In this document: positions 17,364-25,255 of the stretch, piece by piece
How the letters are laid out: the number at the start of each line of letters is the position of its first letter
Position numbering within the stretch: position 1 is the first letter of the stretch
Assembly: GCF_900626075.1 (NCBI RefSeq)
Contig: NZ_UYZY01000004.1
Coordinates: 62,001 to 126,000 of the forward strand
Reading direction: 5' to 3'
Source: Clostridium transplantifaecale
GTDB taxonomy: Bacteria > Bacillota > Clostridia > Lachnospirales > Lachnospiraceae
Length of the DNA: 64,000 bases
Made by a program: the position numbers and the translations under genes
Notes under the pieces: generated by a model
Database searches by the model: none
Seen by the model: only the letters and a program-made list of their open reading frames with translations
Told to the model about the DNA's origin: nothing

Positions 17364-18245
17364 TTGAGATGCGAGGACGCCTCTGTAAGACGGCGGACGG
17401 GGGAGTGGGAGGGTGTGGATGAGTCTTCAGTCCCGGTTTGTAGGGTGTGGTGAGGGGGAATCCAGGAGAAAAAATTCCTACGGGGACTCGCTCCCGCTTG
17501 TGGAATGCGCAGCGGATGCTAAGACGTCAAAATACGCCGTCTAAGCACCGGCGGATTCCAAGGTCTCCCTTCGGAAAGTTTTCTCCTTCCTTCCCCGGGC
17601 AGTTTGTCGACGGGACTGAAGACTCAGGGAAGGTTGTTGCCCCGTCCGCCGGCTTCAGGGCTGATTGTCTCTTTCGTCAAGTAAGGGAGAGGTATTGTCG
17701 CGGCCACTATGGAGTCGTGAATCTTTTACCTTATGAAGGTATTTCGGGCTGGATTCAGAGAAAATATAAAGCAAAGTTTTACGATTGATTAAAACTCAAT
17801 GGTTATTCAAGGATAGGTCAGACGCCGAAGCTCAGATGCATCAATTGAATACCATGCAGGAGGCATTCTTCTGAAATTTGAGGAAACGTAGTGGTAGCGA
17901 CAGTACCTCCCCCCCCTGAAGGAATAAGAACAATTCAGCGGCCGCAGGACGGGGGTCGGGATGGCGACAACCTTCGCGTCTTCAGTCACGGGGCATAACC
18001 TTCCTGTGGGGAATCCGGGAGAAAAAGATTCCGCAGGGAACCTGGAAGTCCATCAGTACTTAGGTGGCGTATTTTGACACCTTAGTACTGTTATGCACTT
18101 CAAAGAGCGCAAGCGTTTCCCGAAGGAACTTTTTCTGCCCGGCTTCCCCACCCGCGACAACCTGAAAACCGGGACTGGAGACTCACAGCCTCCCCTCACC
18201 ATCCCGAACCCCGACCGTCCCGGCGGCGTTCTCATTCCTCATTTA
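17363..18245. repeat. intergenic nested inverted-repeat element, copy 2 (883 bp)
   Basis: Same design as the element at 2601. The left arm 17363-17709 is nearly the same sequence as the left arm of copy 1. The right arm, about 17889-18245, is inverted and more diverged. Left arm: GAGTCTTCAGTCCCGG (17421) with CGGGACTGAAGACTC (17611), and an inner end GTATTGTCGCGGCCACTA. Right arm: TAGTGGTAGCGACAGTACCT at 17889, and an outer end GGCGGCGTTCTCATTCCTCA. Apex hairpins lie at 17516-17548 and 18054-18090. AAGAACAATTCAGCGGCCGC (17926-17945) nearly matches 3131-3150 in copy 1. It fills the gap between the heptose and the CDP-sugar modules. No coding capacity I believe. Confidence 0.82.
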
Positions 18246-18355
18246 AAGGCGGGACTGTTACGGTCTAACCATACACACATAAAATTATCTAAATGACATT
18301 GGGGGAACAGTAACAAAAGAACGGCAGACTCGTTTGCTATATTAAGGAGAAATCT

Positions 18356-19792
18356 ATGGAAATGAAATCGACGAAAAAGGGTGCGGTTTGGTTTATCCCC
18401 GTCCTGATTGGAGTCCTGTTCAGCTTTTATTATCTGTATCTTGCATCGGATAACGTGGCGTTTTCCGATTATATCAGGCTGATCAATTCCTATCTTCCCG
18501 ATGTGGGAAACCCGGCCAAATTTTTTGTTCCCGATATTTTCACCAGAGTTCCGGTGACGTATCTGGGCAGAATCATCAATGTGAAGCTGCTCGGTTACAA
18601 TACGTTCTTCGACATGGCGCTCGGAGTCCTGAGCCTGGGCCTGGGGGCGGCTGCGCTGGCGGCCTATTCAAGGAAGGAAAAGAGCATCTCTTATTTCTGG
18701 TTCCTTGTTGTCCTTTTTGTCTATTTCAGCCTGAATAAATGGGAGATGCTGACCAACGGAACGGGCTGGGTGTGTTTCCTCGCCGTTTCCGGTTTTATCT
18801 GCCATTATGTGATTCTGGATCATGCGATCCGGACAGGGCATGAGCTGAAAGCCGACCGGATTGCACTGATGGTACTTCCGCCCATTTTGACTCTGCTTGT
18901 GGCAGGTCCTTACTGCGGCAGCTATTCGGCGCTTATGACGTTGGTTTATCTGGTCATGCTGGCATCGGACTACAGAAAAAAAGGCAGGATGAACCGCCTT
19001 TACCTCGGTTATCTCGCCGCGGTGCTGATTCCGCTGGCGCTCTATCTCTGGAGCAACTCCCATGCGGTCTATGTGCACAGGGGGGCCGTGACGGAAGGCA
19101 ATATTGTGACGCAATTTATTGCAGAACCTGTATTTTTCATCACGTTTATCCTGAAGGCGTTTGCCTCGGCCGTGGTGGGGCAGAACCAGTTCATCAAGCT
19201 GGCGGAAGGAGGGGGCTTTTTTGGAAGCAACACCTTTATCTGCGTGGTGGGAGCGGCGGTGATCTTTCTCTATCTGTATGCGCTGTACCTGAACTGGAAA
19301 TATAAGCTTTATGAAAAAACGGCATTTCCGCTTATTATGATATTAAACGGCGGGCTGAACCATCTGCTGATTTTATCGGCCCGGTGGATCTTTTTAAAGG
19401 ATACCTACGGAATGTCGTCCAGATATGCCCTGCAGTACCAGATGGGAATCATTGGAATTATACTGACCTTTGCCGCTGTGATGCACTTAAAACACTGTGC
19501 CCGGGACGGCGGGGAGAAGACGGAGAGTGGAAAGCACGTAAGCGCCGCTTCCTCCGTAATCATCGTCCTCGGGGTCTGCCTGATTCTTTTCGGGAACGGA
19601 TGGACGGTGAAAGAAGAGATGGCGTCTGCTCCGTACAGGAAGGATTTCCTGCGGGTATCCAGGGAACTGGGGTTAAACTACAGGACGGTAAACGACGAAG
19701 ATCTGGTTACGTATCTGCAGCACGATGCGGATCAGGTAAGGAACGCGATGCGGATTCTGGAAGAAAATAATCTGAACATTTTCAGAAAATAG
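18356..19792 (+). CDS. polytopic membrane protein of the glycan locus
   Basis: 478 residues with about 11 hydrophobic segments starting at ~12; AAGGAGAAATCT precedes the ATG. Loops are short, and one outer loop carries SHAVYVHRGAV. The overall look is of the uncharacterised membrane proteins found in Firmicute polysaccharide loci (DUF6056-like, or lipid-linked glycan polymerase/flippase-like), but I see no diagnostic motif. The last ~60 residues are soluble and acidic. It is the first gene after repeat element 2 and 23 bp before rfbF, so it probably opens the second transcript of the glycan locus. Confidence 0.6.
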   Translation: MEMKSTKKGAVWFIPVLIGVLFSFYYLYLASDNVAFSDYIRLINSYLPDVGNPAKFFVPDIFTRVPVTYLGRIINVKLLGYNTFFDMALGVLSLGLGAAALAAYSRKEKSISYFWFLVVLFVYFSLNKWEMLTNGTGWVCFLAVSGFICHYVILDHAIRTGHELKADRIALMVLPPILTLLVAGPYCGSYSALMTLVYLVMLASDYRKKGRMNRLYLGYLAAVLIPLALYLWSNSHAVYVHRGAVTEGNIVTQFIAEPVFFITFILKAFASAVVGQNQFIKLAEGGGFFGSNTFICVVGAAVIFLYLYALYLNWKYKLYEKTAFPLIMILNGGLNHLLILSARWIFLKDTYGMSSRYALQYQMGIIGIILTFAAVMHLKHCARDGGEKTESGKHVSAASSVIIVLGVCLILFGNGWTVKEEMASAPYRKDFLRVSRELGLNYRTVNDEDLVTYLQHDADQVRNAMRILEENNLNIFRK

Positions 19793-19815
19793 ATGTAACA
19801 AAGGAGGGTACGCCC

Positions 19816-20586
19816 ATGAAAGTAGTAATTTTAGCAGGAGGATTCGGGACAAGGATCAGCGAGGAGAGCCATCTGAAGCCAAAACCAATGGTGGAAATAG
19901 GAGAACAGCCGATTTTATGGCACATTATGAAATATTATTCCCAGTTTGGGTATCATGATTTTATCATCTGTCTGGGGTACAAGCAGTATGTGGTCAAAGA
20001 ATTTTTTGCCGATTACTTCCTCCATACCTCCGATGTGACCTTTGACCTGGCAAACAACAGCATGGAAGTCCATAATAATTATTCCGAGCCGTGGAAGGTG
20101 ACGCTGGTGGATACGGGCCTGCACACAATGACGGGAGGACGTATCAAGAGGGTGCGCGAATACATTGGTGACGAGACATTTATGCTGACATACGGGGATG
20201 GAGTGTCTACGGTGGATCTCGATGCCCTGCTGAAATTCCATAAGAGCCATGGCAAAACAGCCACAATCAGCGGTGTCAACATCGGCCAGCGCTTCGGAGT
20301 CCTGGACGTGGATGCCGACGGGGCAATCCACGAATTCCGAGAGAAGAACGACGATGACGGCAAGATTGTAAACGGCGGTTTCATGGTGATGGAGCCGGGC
20401 GTATTTGATTATATAGACGGGGATGAGACGGTGTTTGAAAAAGCGCCGCTTGAGAATCTGGCAAAGGACGGGGAACTGATGGTTTACCGCCATGACGGTT
20501 TTTGGAAATGCATGGACACCCAGAGGGACAGAATGCAGCTTGAACAGATGTGGCAGGACGGGGACGCCCCGTGGAAGATCTGGTAG
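19816..20586 (+). CDS. rfbF: glucose-1-phosphate cytidylyltransferase
   Basis: 256 residues, the family's exact size. Motif VILAGGFGTRISEES (4-18) then LKPKPMVEIGEQPILWHIM. LTYGDGVSTVD carries the metal Asp, and the C-terminal DGFWKCMDTQRDRMQLEQMW is diagnostic for RfbF. It makes CDP-glucose from CTP and glucose 1-phosphate, the first step toward CDP-3,6-dideoxyhexoses. AAAGGAGGGT precedes the ATG. Followed by rfbG and rfbH in order. Confidence 0.95.
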   Translation: MKVVILAGGFGTRISEESHLKPKPMVEIGEQPILWHIMKYYSQFGYHDFIICLGYKQYVVKEFFADYFLHTSDVTFDLANNSMEVHNNYSEPWKVTLVDTGLHTMTGGRIKRVREYIGDETFMLTYGDGVSTVDLDALLKFHKSHGKTATISGVNIGQRFGVLDVDADGAIHEFREKNDDDGKIVNGGFMVMEPGVFDYIDGDETVFEKAPLENLAKDGELMVYRHDGFWKCMDTQRDRMQLEQMWQDGDAPWKIW

Positions 20587-20658
20587 TATTCCGGCGCAGG
20601 GAGTGACCCGCAGCGGCTGTGAATCATAACGCGGCGTTCATAATATGAGGTGATAAAT

Positions 20659-21741
20659 ATGGAATTACTTGATTTTTATAAAGGAAAGAAGGTCCTCGTC
20701 ACAGGTGATACGGGATTTAAAGGTTCGTGGTTTGTCAGAATGCTGACCCTCGCCGGATCCGTGGTCACGGGATACGGACTCGAACCGCCGACCGACCCGA
20801 GCCTCTTTGAGATTGCGGGAATTAGGAGGACGGTGGATCATGTGACGGGCGATATCCGGGATCTGGAACATCTCAGGGAGGTTTTCGATCGGGTACGGCC
20901 GGAGATTGTGTTCCATCTGGCGGCACAGCCGATCGTGCGCGATTCTTATAAGGAACCGGTGTACACCTATGAGACAAACGTCATGGGAACCGTGAACGTG
21001 CTGGAGTGCATCCGCCTCTGCCCGTCCGTGAGGTCCTTCGTCAATGTGACTACGGATAAGGTTTATGAGAATAAGGAATGGGAATACGGCTACAGGGAGA
21101 ATGACCGTCTGGACGGCTACGATCCCTATTCCAACAGCAAATCATGCTCCGAGCTTGTGACACACTGCTACCGCCAGTCCTTTTTCCAGGACGGCCGTCC
21201 GGCCGTCTCCACCTGCAGGGCGGGGAACGTCATCGGAGGAGGCGATTTTGCCAATGACCGTATCATACCGGACTGCGTCAGGGCGGTGCAGGCGGGAAAA
21301 CCGATTATCGTGCGCAACCCCCATTCCATCCGTCCGTTCCAGCATGTGCTGGAGCCGCTTTTCATCTATATGACGGTGGCGAAGAGACAGTATGAGGAGC
21401 CGGAGCTTGCAGGGAATTATAACGTTGGCCCGGATGATGCGGACTGTGTGGATACGGGCAGGCTCACGGATCTGTTCTGTGAGAAATGGGGGGACGGGAT
21501 GACCTGGATTAACAGGTATGACGGAGGCCCCCATGAGGCGGGATTCCTGAAACTGGACTGTTCCAGAATCAGGCGCGTTTTCGCCTGGCGGCCCAGATAT
21601 CACGTGGAAGAGGCCGTTGAAAAGACCGTGGAATGGTCCAAAGCCTGGCTGGCCGGGAAAGACATGCTTGCGGTGATGGATCGGCAGATAAAAGAATTTC
21701 TGAAGATAGATGATTCTGAAGATAAACGATTCGGAAGATAG
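20659..21741 (+). CDS. rfbG: CDP-glucose 4,6-dehydratase
   Basis: 360 residues from the ATG at 20659; GAGGTG sits 8 bases upstream, and the GTG at 20650 is too close to that site to be the start. Short-chain dehydrogenase fold: VTGDTGFKGSW (14-24) binds NAD, FHLAAQPIVRDSY follows, and the catalytic Y157-x3-K161 lies in YDPYSNSKS, preceded by NVTTDKVYENKEW. It converts CDP-glucose to CDP-4-dehydro-6-deoxyglucose. Second enzyme of the rfbFGH set. Confidence 0.95.
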   Translation: MELLDFYKGKKVLVTGDTGFKGSWFVRMLTLAGSVVTGYGLEPPTDPSLFEIAGIRRTVDHVTGDIRDLEHLREVFDRVRPEIVFHLAAQPIVRDSYKEPVYTYETNVMGTVNVLECIRLCPSVRSFVNVTTDKVYENKEWEYGYRENDRLDGYDPYSNSKSCSELVTHCYRQSFFQDGRPAVSTCRAGNVIGGGDFANDRIIPDCVRAVQAGKPIIVRNPHSIRPFQHVLEPLFIYMTVAKRQYEEPELAGNYNVGPDDADCVDTGRLTDLFCEKWGDGMTWINRYDGGPHEAGFLKLDCSRIRRVFAWRPRYHVEEAVEKTVEWSKAWLAGKDMLAVMDRQIKEFLKIDDSEDKRFGR

Positions 21742-21860
21742 ATGAACCGTAACGGCACGAATGATAATGTTCTGCGGTGTACGGGAAACGATGAACAGGA
21801 AATGACGGATAGAAAATGATGGACAGAAACTAAAAATAAACAGATTTGGAGGTAACAAGA

Positions 21861-23204
21861 ATGTCTGATGAGAAGATGACGGCAGCAGGGCAGGAGGAGG
21901 CGCGCAGCCAAATCCTGAAACTGGTGGCCGATTACTGCGATAAATACCACAACAAAAAAGGGCCTTTTGAGGAGGGACAGAGAATCCCATACGCCTCCCG
22001 CGTCTACGACAGCCATGAGATGGTGAACCTGGTGGACAGCGCCCTGGAATTCTGGCTGACTTCCGGCCGGTACACGGATCAGTTTGAAAAAGGACTTTCC
22101 GATTACCTGGGAGTGAGATTTTGTTCCCTTGTAAACTCCGGTTCTTCCGCCAACCTGATTGCATTCATGGCTCTGACTTCCCCGTTGCTCGGAGAACGCA
22201 GGGTGAAACGCGGCGATGAGGTCATCACCGTGGCCGCCGGTTTCCCGACGACGGTGACGCCTGTCATCCAGTACGGCGCGGTACCGGTATTTGTGGATGT
22301 GACGATCCCGCAGTATAATATCGACGTGACGAAACTGGAGGAGGCGCTGTCCGATAAGACAAAGGCCGTCATGATTGCCCATACGCTGGGAAATCCGTAC
22401 GACCTCGGGGCAGTGAAGGCATTCTGCGATAAACACGGTCTGTGGCTGGTGGAAGACAACTGCGATGCCCTGGGCAGCCGCTACACAATCGACGGCGTGA
22501 CGAAGTTTACGGGTACGATCGGCGATATCGGAACATCCAGTTTTTATCCGCCCCACCATATGACAATGGGAGAGGGAGGCGCTGTATATACGGACAATGC
22601 CCTTCTCAATAAGATTATCCGTTCTTTCCGCGACTGGGGCCGCGACTGCGTCTGCCCTTCCGGCCGCGACAATCTCTGCGGCCACCGGTTTGACAGGCAG
22701 TATGGGGAACTTCCGCTGGGGTATGACCATAAATACGTATACTCCCATTTTGGATACAACTTAAAGGCAACCGACATGCAGGCGGCGGTGGGCTGTGCGC
22801 AGCTTGAAAAATTCCCGTCCTTTGTGGAGCGCAGGAAACACAATTTTACCCGCCTGAAAGCAGGACTCGCAGGGGCGGAAGATAAATATATCCTGCCCGT
22901 GCCATGTGAGAATTCTGACCCGAGCTGGTTTGGTTTCCTGATCACCTGCCGGGAGGGTGTGGACAGAAATAAAGTGGTACAGTATGTGGAAGGAAAAGGC
23001 GTACAGACGAGAATGCTTTTTGCCGGAAACCTGACCAAGCATCCGTGCTTTAATGAAATGAGGGAGAGCGGAAGCGGATACCGCGTAGCCGGCGCTCTTG
23101 ACAATACGGACCGTATTATGCGCGACACATTCTGGGTAGGCGTTTATCCGGGGATGACAGATGAGATGATTGATTATATGGCGAAGGTATTGAAAGAGGC
23201 GTAG
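21861..23204 (+). CDS. rfbH: CDP-4-dehydro-6-deoxyglucose 3-dehydratase (E1)
   Basis: 447 residues from the ATG at 21861, preceded by TTTGGAGGT. Aspartate-aminotransferase fold with the special E1 changes: SSFYPPHHMTMGEGGAV has His where aminotransferases have the PLP lysine, and DCVCPSGRDNLCG supplies cysteines for the [2Fe-2S] cluster. With PMP and an E3 reductase it removes the C3 hydroxyl to give CDP-4-dehydro-3,6-dideoxyglucose. No E3 reductase (RfbI/AscD) and no final C4 reductase or epimerase is visible in this window, so they must be elsewhere if the pathway is complete. LicD follows after 4 bp. Confidence 0.94.
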   Translation: MSDEKMTAAGQEEARSQILKLVADYCDKYHNKKGPFEEGQRIPYASRVYDSHEMVNLVDSALEFWLTSGRYTDQFEKGLSDYLGVRFCSLVNSGSSANLIAFMALTSPLLGERRVKRGDEVITVAAGFPTTVTPVIQYGAVPVFVDVTIPQYNIDVTKLEEALSDKTKAVMIAHTLGNPYDLGAVKAFCDKHGLWLVEDNCDALGSRYTIDGVTKFTGTIGDIGTSSFYPPHHMTMGEGGAVYTDNALLNKIIRSFRDWGRDCVCPSGRDNLCGHRFDRQYGELPLGYDHKYVYSHFGYNLKATDMQAAVGCAQLEKFPSFVERRKHNFTRLKAGLAGAEDKYILPVPCENSDPSWFGFLITCREGVDRNKVVQYVEGKGVQTRMLFAGNLTKHPCFNEMRESGSGYRVAGALDNTDRIMRDTFWVGVYPGMTDEMIDYMAKVLKEA

Positions 23205-23208
23205 AACG

Positions 23209-24072
23209 ATGACAGAGACAGCCGGAATGCCTTATGACCTGTCGAAGGTCCACGAGGCGGACAGAAAATTATTAAAGGAAATTGACCGGATTTGCCGGAA
23301 ATATAAAATCAAATATGCCATGGATTCGGGAACGCTCCTCGGCGCGGTCCGCCACAGGGGATTCATCCCCTGGGACGACGACGTGGATGTGGTGTTCACA
23401 AGGCCGAACTTTGAGATGTTCATGAAGGTGGCTCCCAGGGAGCTGCCGGAGGGAATGTCGGTCCTGAGGCCGGAGGAGATCCGGGGAGGCAAGGTATTCT
23501 ATGACTTTACATCCCGTATTATCTACGAGAACAGCCGTGTCCATGAGGATAACGATCAGATGCGCTTTTACGACGGGAAGCTGAACCACCTTTGGGTGGA
23601 TCTGTTTGTCCTGGATCGTCTGCCCGATGGAAAAGGGGCGGCGGCATGGGCCAAATTCCTGCAAAAGGTGATTTACGGCATGGCGATGGCGCACCGCGAC
23701 GGACTGGACTATTCCAAATACAGCCTGGCCGACAAGATACGGGTGGGAGCCCTTGCCACGGCGGGACGCCTGATCCCGATGCCGCTCCTGTTCAAACTTC
23801 AGCGCAGGGCTGCGATGAAGGACGGGAAGAAAAAGACAAAGCGGTGGTATTACAGCAATTACCAGCCGGACTATCTGTATGTGACGCTGGAGGGGGAGTG
23901 GTGTGAAAAGACCGTGGACATGGAGTTTGAGGGGATGGAGATTATGGCCCCGGTGGGCTATACCCATGTGCTGGAACTCATTTACGGCGACTATAAGAAG
24001 CTGCCGCCGCCGGAGAAACGCGTTCCGGCCCACTCAACCATAGAGATACAGATTTTTGACCAGGAGAAATGA
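23209..24072 (+). CDS. LicD family phosphotransferase
   Basis: 287 residues. The LicD nucleotidyltransferase-fold core is DSGTLLGAVRHRGFIPWDDD (about 40-59), followed by VDVVFTRPNFEMF. The C-terminal third is basic. LicD proteins transfer phosphorylated small groups such as phosphocholine onto cell-surface glycans; other members add other phospho-groups, so the donor is unknown. Start 4 bp after rfbH with a weak ribosome site, suggesting translational coupling. It would decorate the glycan made by this locus. No choline uptake or activation genes lie nearby. Confidence 0.87.
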   Translation: MTETAGMPYDLSKVHEADRKLLKEIDRICRKYKIKYAMDSGTLLGAVRHRGFIPWDDDVDVVFTRPNFEMFMKVAPRELPEGMSVLRPEEIRGGKVFYDFTSRIIYENSRVHEDNDQMRFYDGKLNHLWVDLFVLDRLPDGKGAAAWAKFLQKVIYGMAMAHRDGLDYSKYSLADKIRVGALATAGRLIPMPLLFKLQRRAAMKDGKKKTKRWYYSNYQPDYLYVTLEGEWCEKTVDMEFEGMEIMAPVGYTHVLELIYGDYKKLPPPEKRVPAHSTIEIQIFDQEK

Positions 24073-24079
24073 CAATACG

Positions 24080-25195
24080 ATGAAAAAAATTTCAATTATT
24101 ATTTCCGTTTATAACGAAGAAGCGGCGCTGGAGGAATTCTACCGGACTGCCCGGCCCATGTTTGAGGAACTGAGCTGGGACTATGAACTGATCTTCGTAA
24201 ACGACGGAAGCGCGGATTGCTCCCTGTCTATCCTGAAGCGGTTTGCAGCGGAAAATCCAAAAGTGAAGGTAATCAATTTTTCCAGGAATTTCGGCCATGA
24301 GGCCGCCATGCTGGCCGGTCTCGACTACAGTGACGGCGATGCCCTCGTGTGTATGGATGCGGATCTGCAGCACCCGCCGGAATGCGTGGAAGAGATTATC
24401 AGAAAATTTGAGGAGGGGTATGAGGTGATCAACATGGTCCGCACCAGAAACAGGTCGGCCGGGTTTATCAAGAACTTAACCTCCTCCGCGTTTTACAAAC
24501 TGATTAACAGGATTTCCGATGTGAAGCTCGAAGCTAATGCCTCCGACTTTTTCGCAATGACGGAACCGGCGGCTAGGGTTCTCCGGGAAAATTACCGGGA
24601 AAAAGTGCGGTTTTTGAGGGGATATGTCCAGAATATCGGATTTAACAGATGCAATATTGAGTATGAAGCCAGGCCCAGGGTGGCGGGAGAGAGTAAATAC
24701 AGCCTGCGTAAGCTGTTCAAATTCTCCGTCAACACGATTCTCTGTTTTTCGGATCTGCCGCTGAAGCTGGGGATTTATTCCGGTATGTTCGTCGGATTTC
24801 TGGGTCTTCTGGTGATGATCGACACGATCTATGAGTGGGCGGCCCACGGCACGCCGAGCGGCTACGCCACCATTGTAGTCCTTCTGTGCTTTATGTTTGC
24901 GATGCTGTTCGTAGTGGTTGGGATTATCGGGGAATACATTGCGATCCTGTTTACGGAACTGAAAGACCGTCCTATCTATATTATCCGGGATACGGAGAAC
25001 ATTGCCGGAGACAGGGGCGGCGCCGGAAAGACCGAAAGGGCCGAAAACGCTGAAAACGCCGGAAGCGCCGAAAAAAGCGGGGAAAATACAGGCGCAGTTG
25101 CGGCTCATACCTGCAAGGATGCAGAGTATGGCTGCGGCGGTGAGGAAAATCAGGTCAGGAGCGCGGAAAATATTGACAAGGTGAAGCCGGAATAA
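24080..25195 (+). CDS. GT2 glycosyltransferase with C-terminal membrane segments (GtrB/ArnC-like)
   Basis: About 371 residues from the ATG at 24080; the frame extends to a TTG at 24056 inside licD. GT-A motifs: ISIIISVYNEEAALEEFY (3-20), FVNDGSADCS (about 38-47), and MDADLQHPPE (about 95-104). Two membrane helices lie at ~235-260 and ~268-295, as in undecaprenyl-phosphate sugar transferases. The last ~70 residues are a repetitive Ala/Glu/Gly-rich tail encoded by runs of GCCGAAAAC-like units (25010-25085), not part of the known fold. Last gene of the glycan operon. Confidence 0.85.
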   Translation: MKKISIIISVYNEEAALEEFYRTARPMFEELSWDYELIFVNDGSADCSLSILKRFAAENPKVKVINFSRNFGHEAAMLAGLDYSDGDALVCMDADLQHPPECVEEIIRKFEEGYEVINMVRTRNRSAGFIKNLTSSAFYKLINRISDVKLEANASDFFAMTEPAARVLRENYREKVRFLRGYVQNIGFNRCNIEYEARPRVAGESKYSLRKLFKFSVNTILCFSDLPLKLGIYSGMFVGFLGLLVMIDTIYEWAAHGTPSGYATIVVLLCFMFAMLFVVVGIIGEYIAILFTELKDRPIYIIRDTENIAGDRGGAGKTERAENAENAGSAEKSGENTGAVAAHTCKDAEYGCGGEENQVRSAENIDKVKPE

Positions 25196-25255
25196 ACATG
25201 ATATAATTTGGACATGTAAACGCACTAAATAAAGACAATTTGGGGAAAATAATTT

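Noticed and set aside
17447..17788. 113-codon frame in the left arm of repeat element 2
   Set aside because: Same reason: it is translated repeat, broken in the matching arms, and it starts without a ribosome site.
21142..22748. Long antisense frames of 340 and 382 codons opposite rfbG and rfbH
   Set aside because: They lie wholly opposite strongly supported genes, show no family motifs, and are explained by the codon bias of the plus-strand genes.
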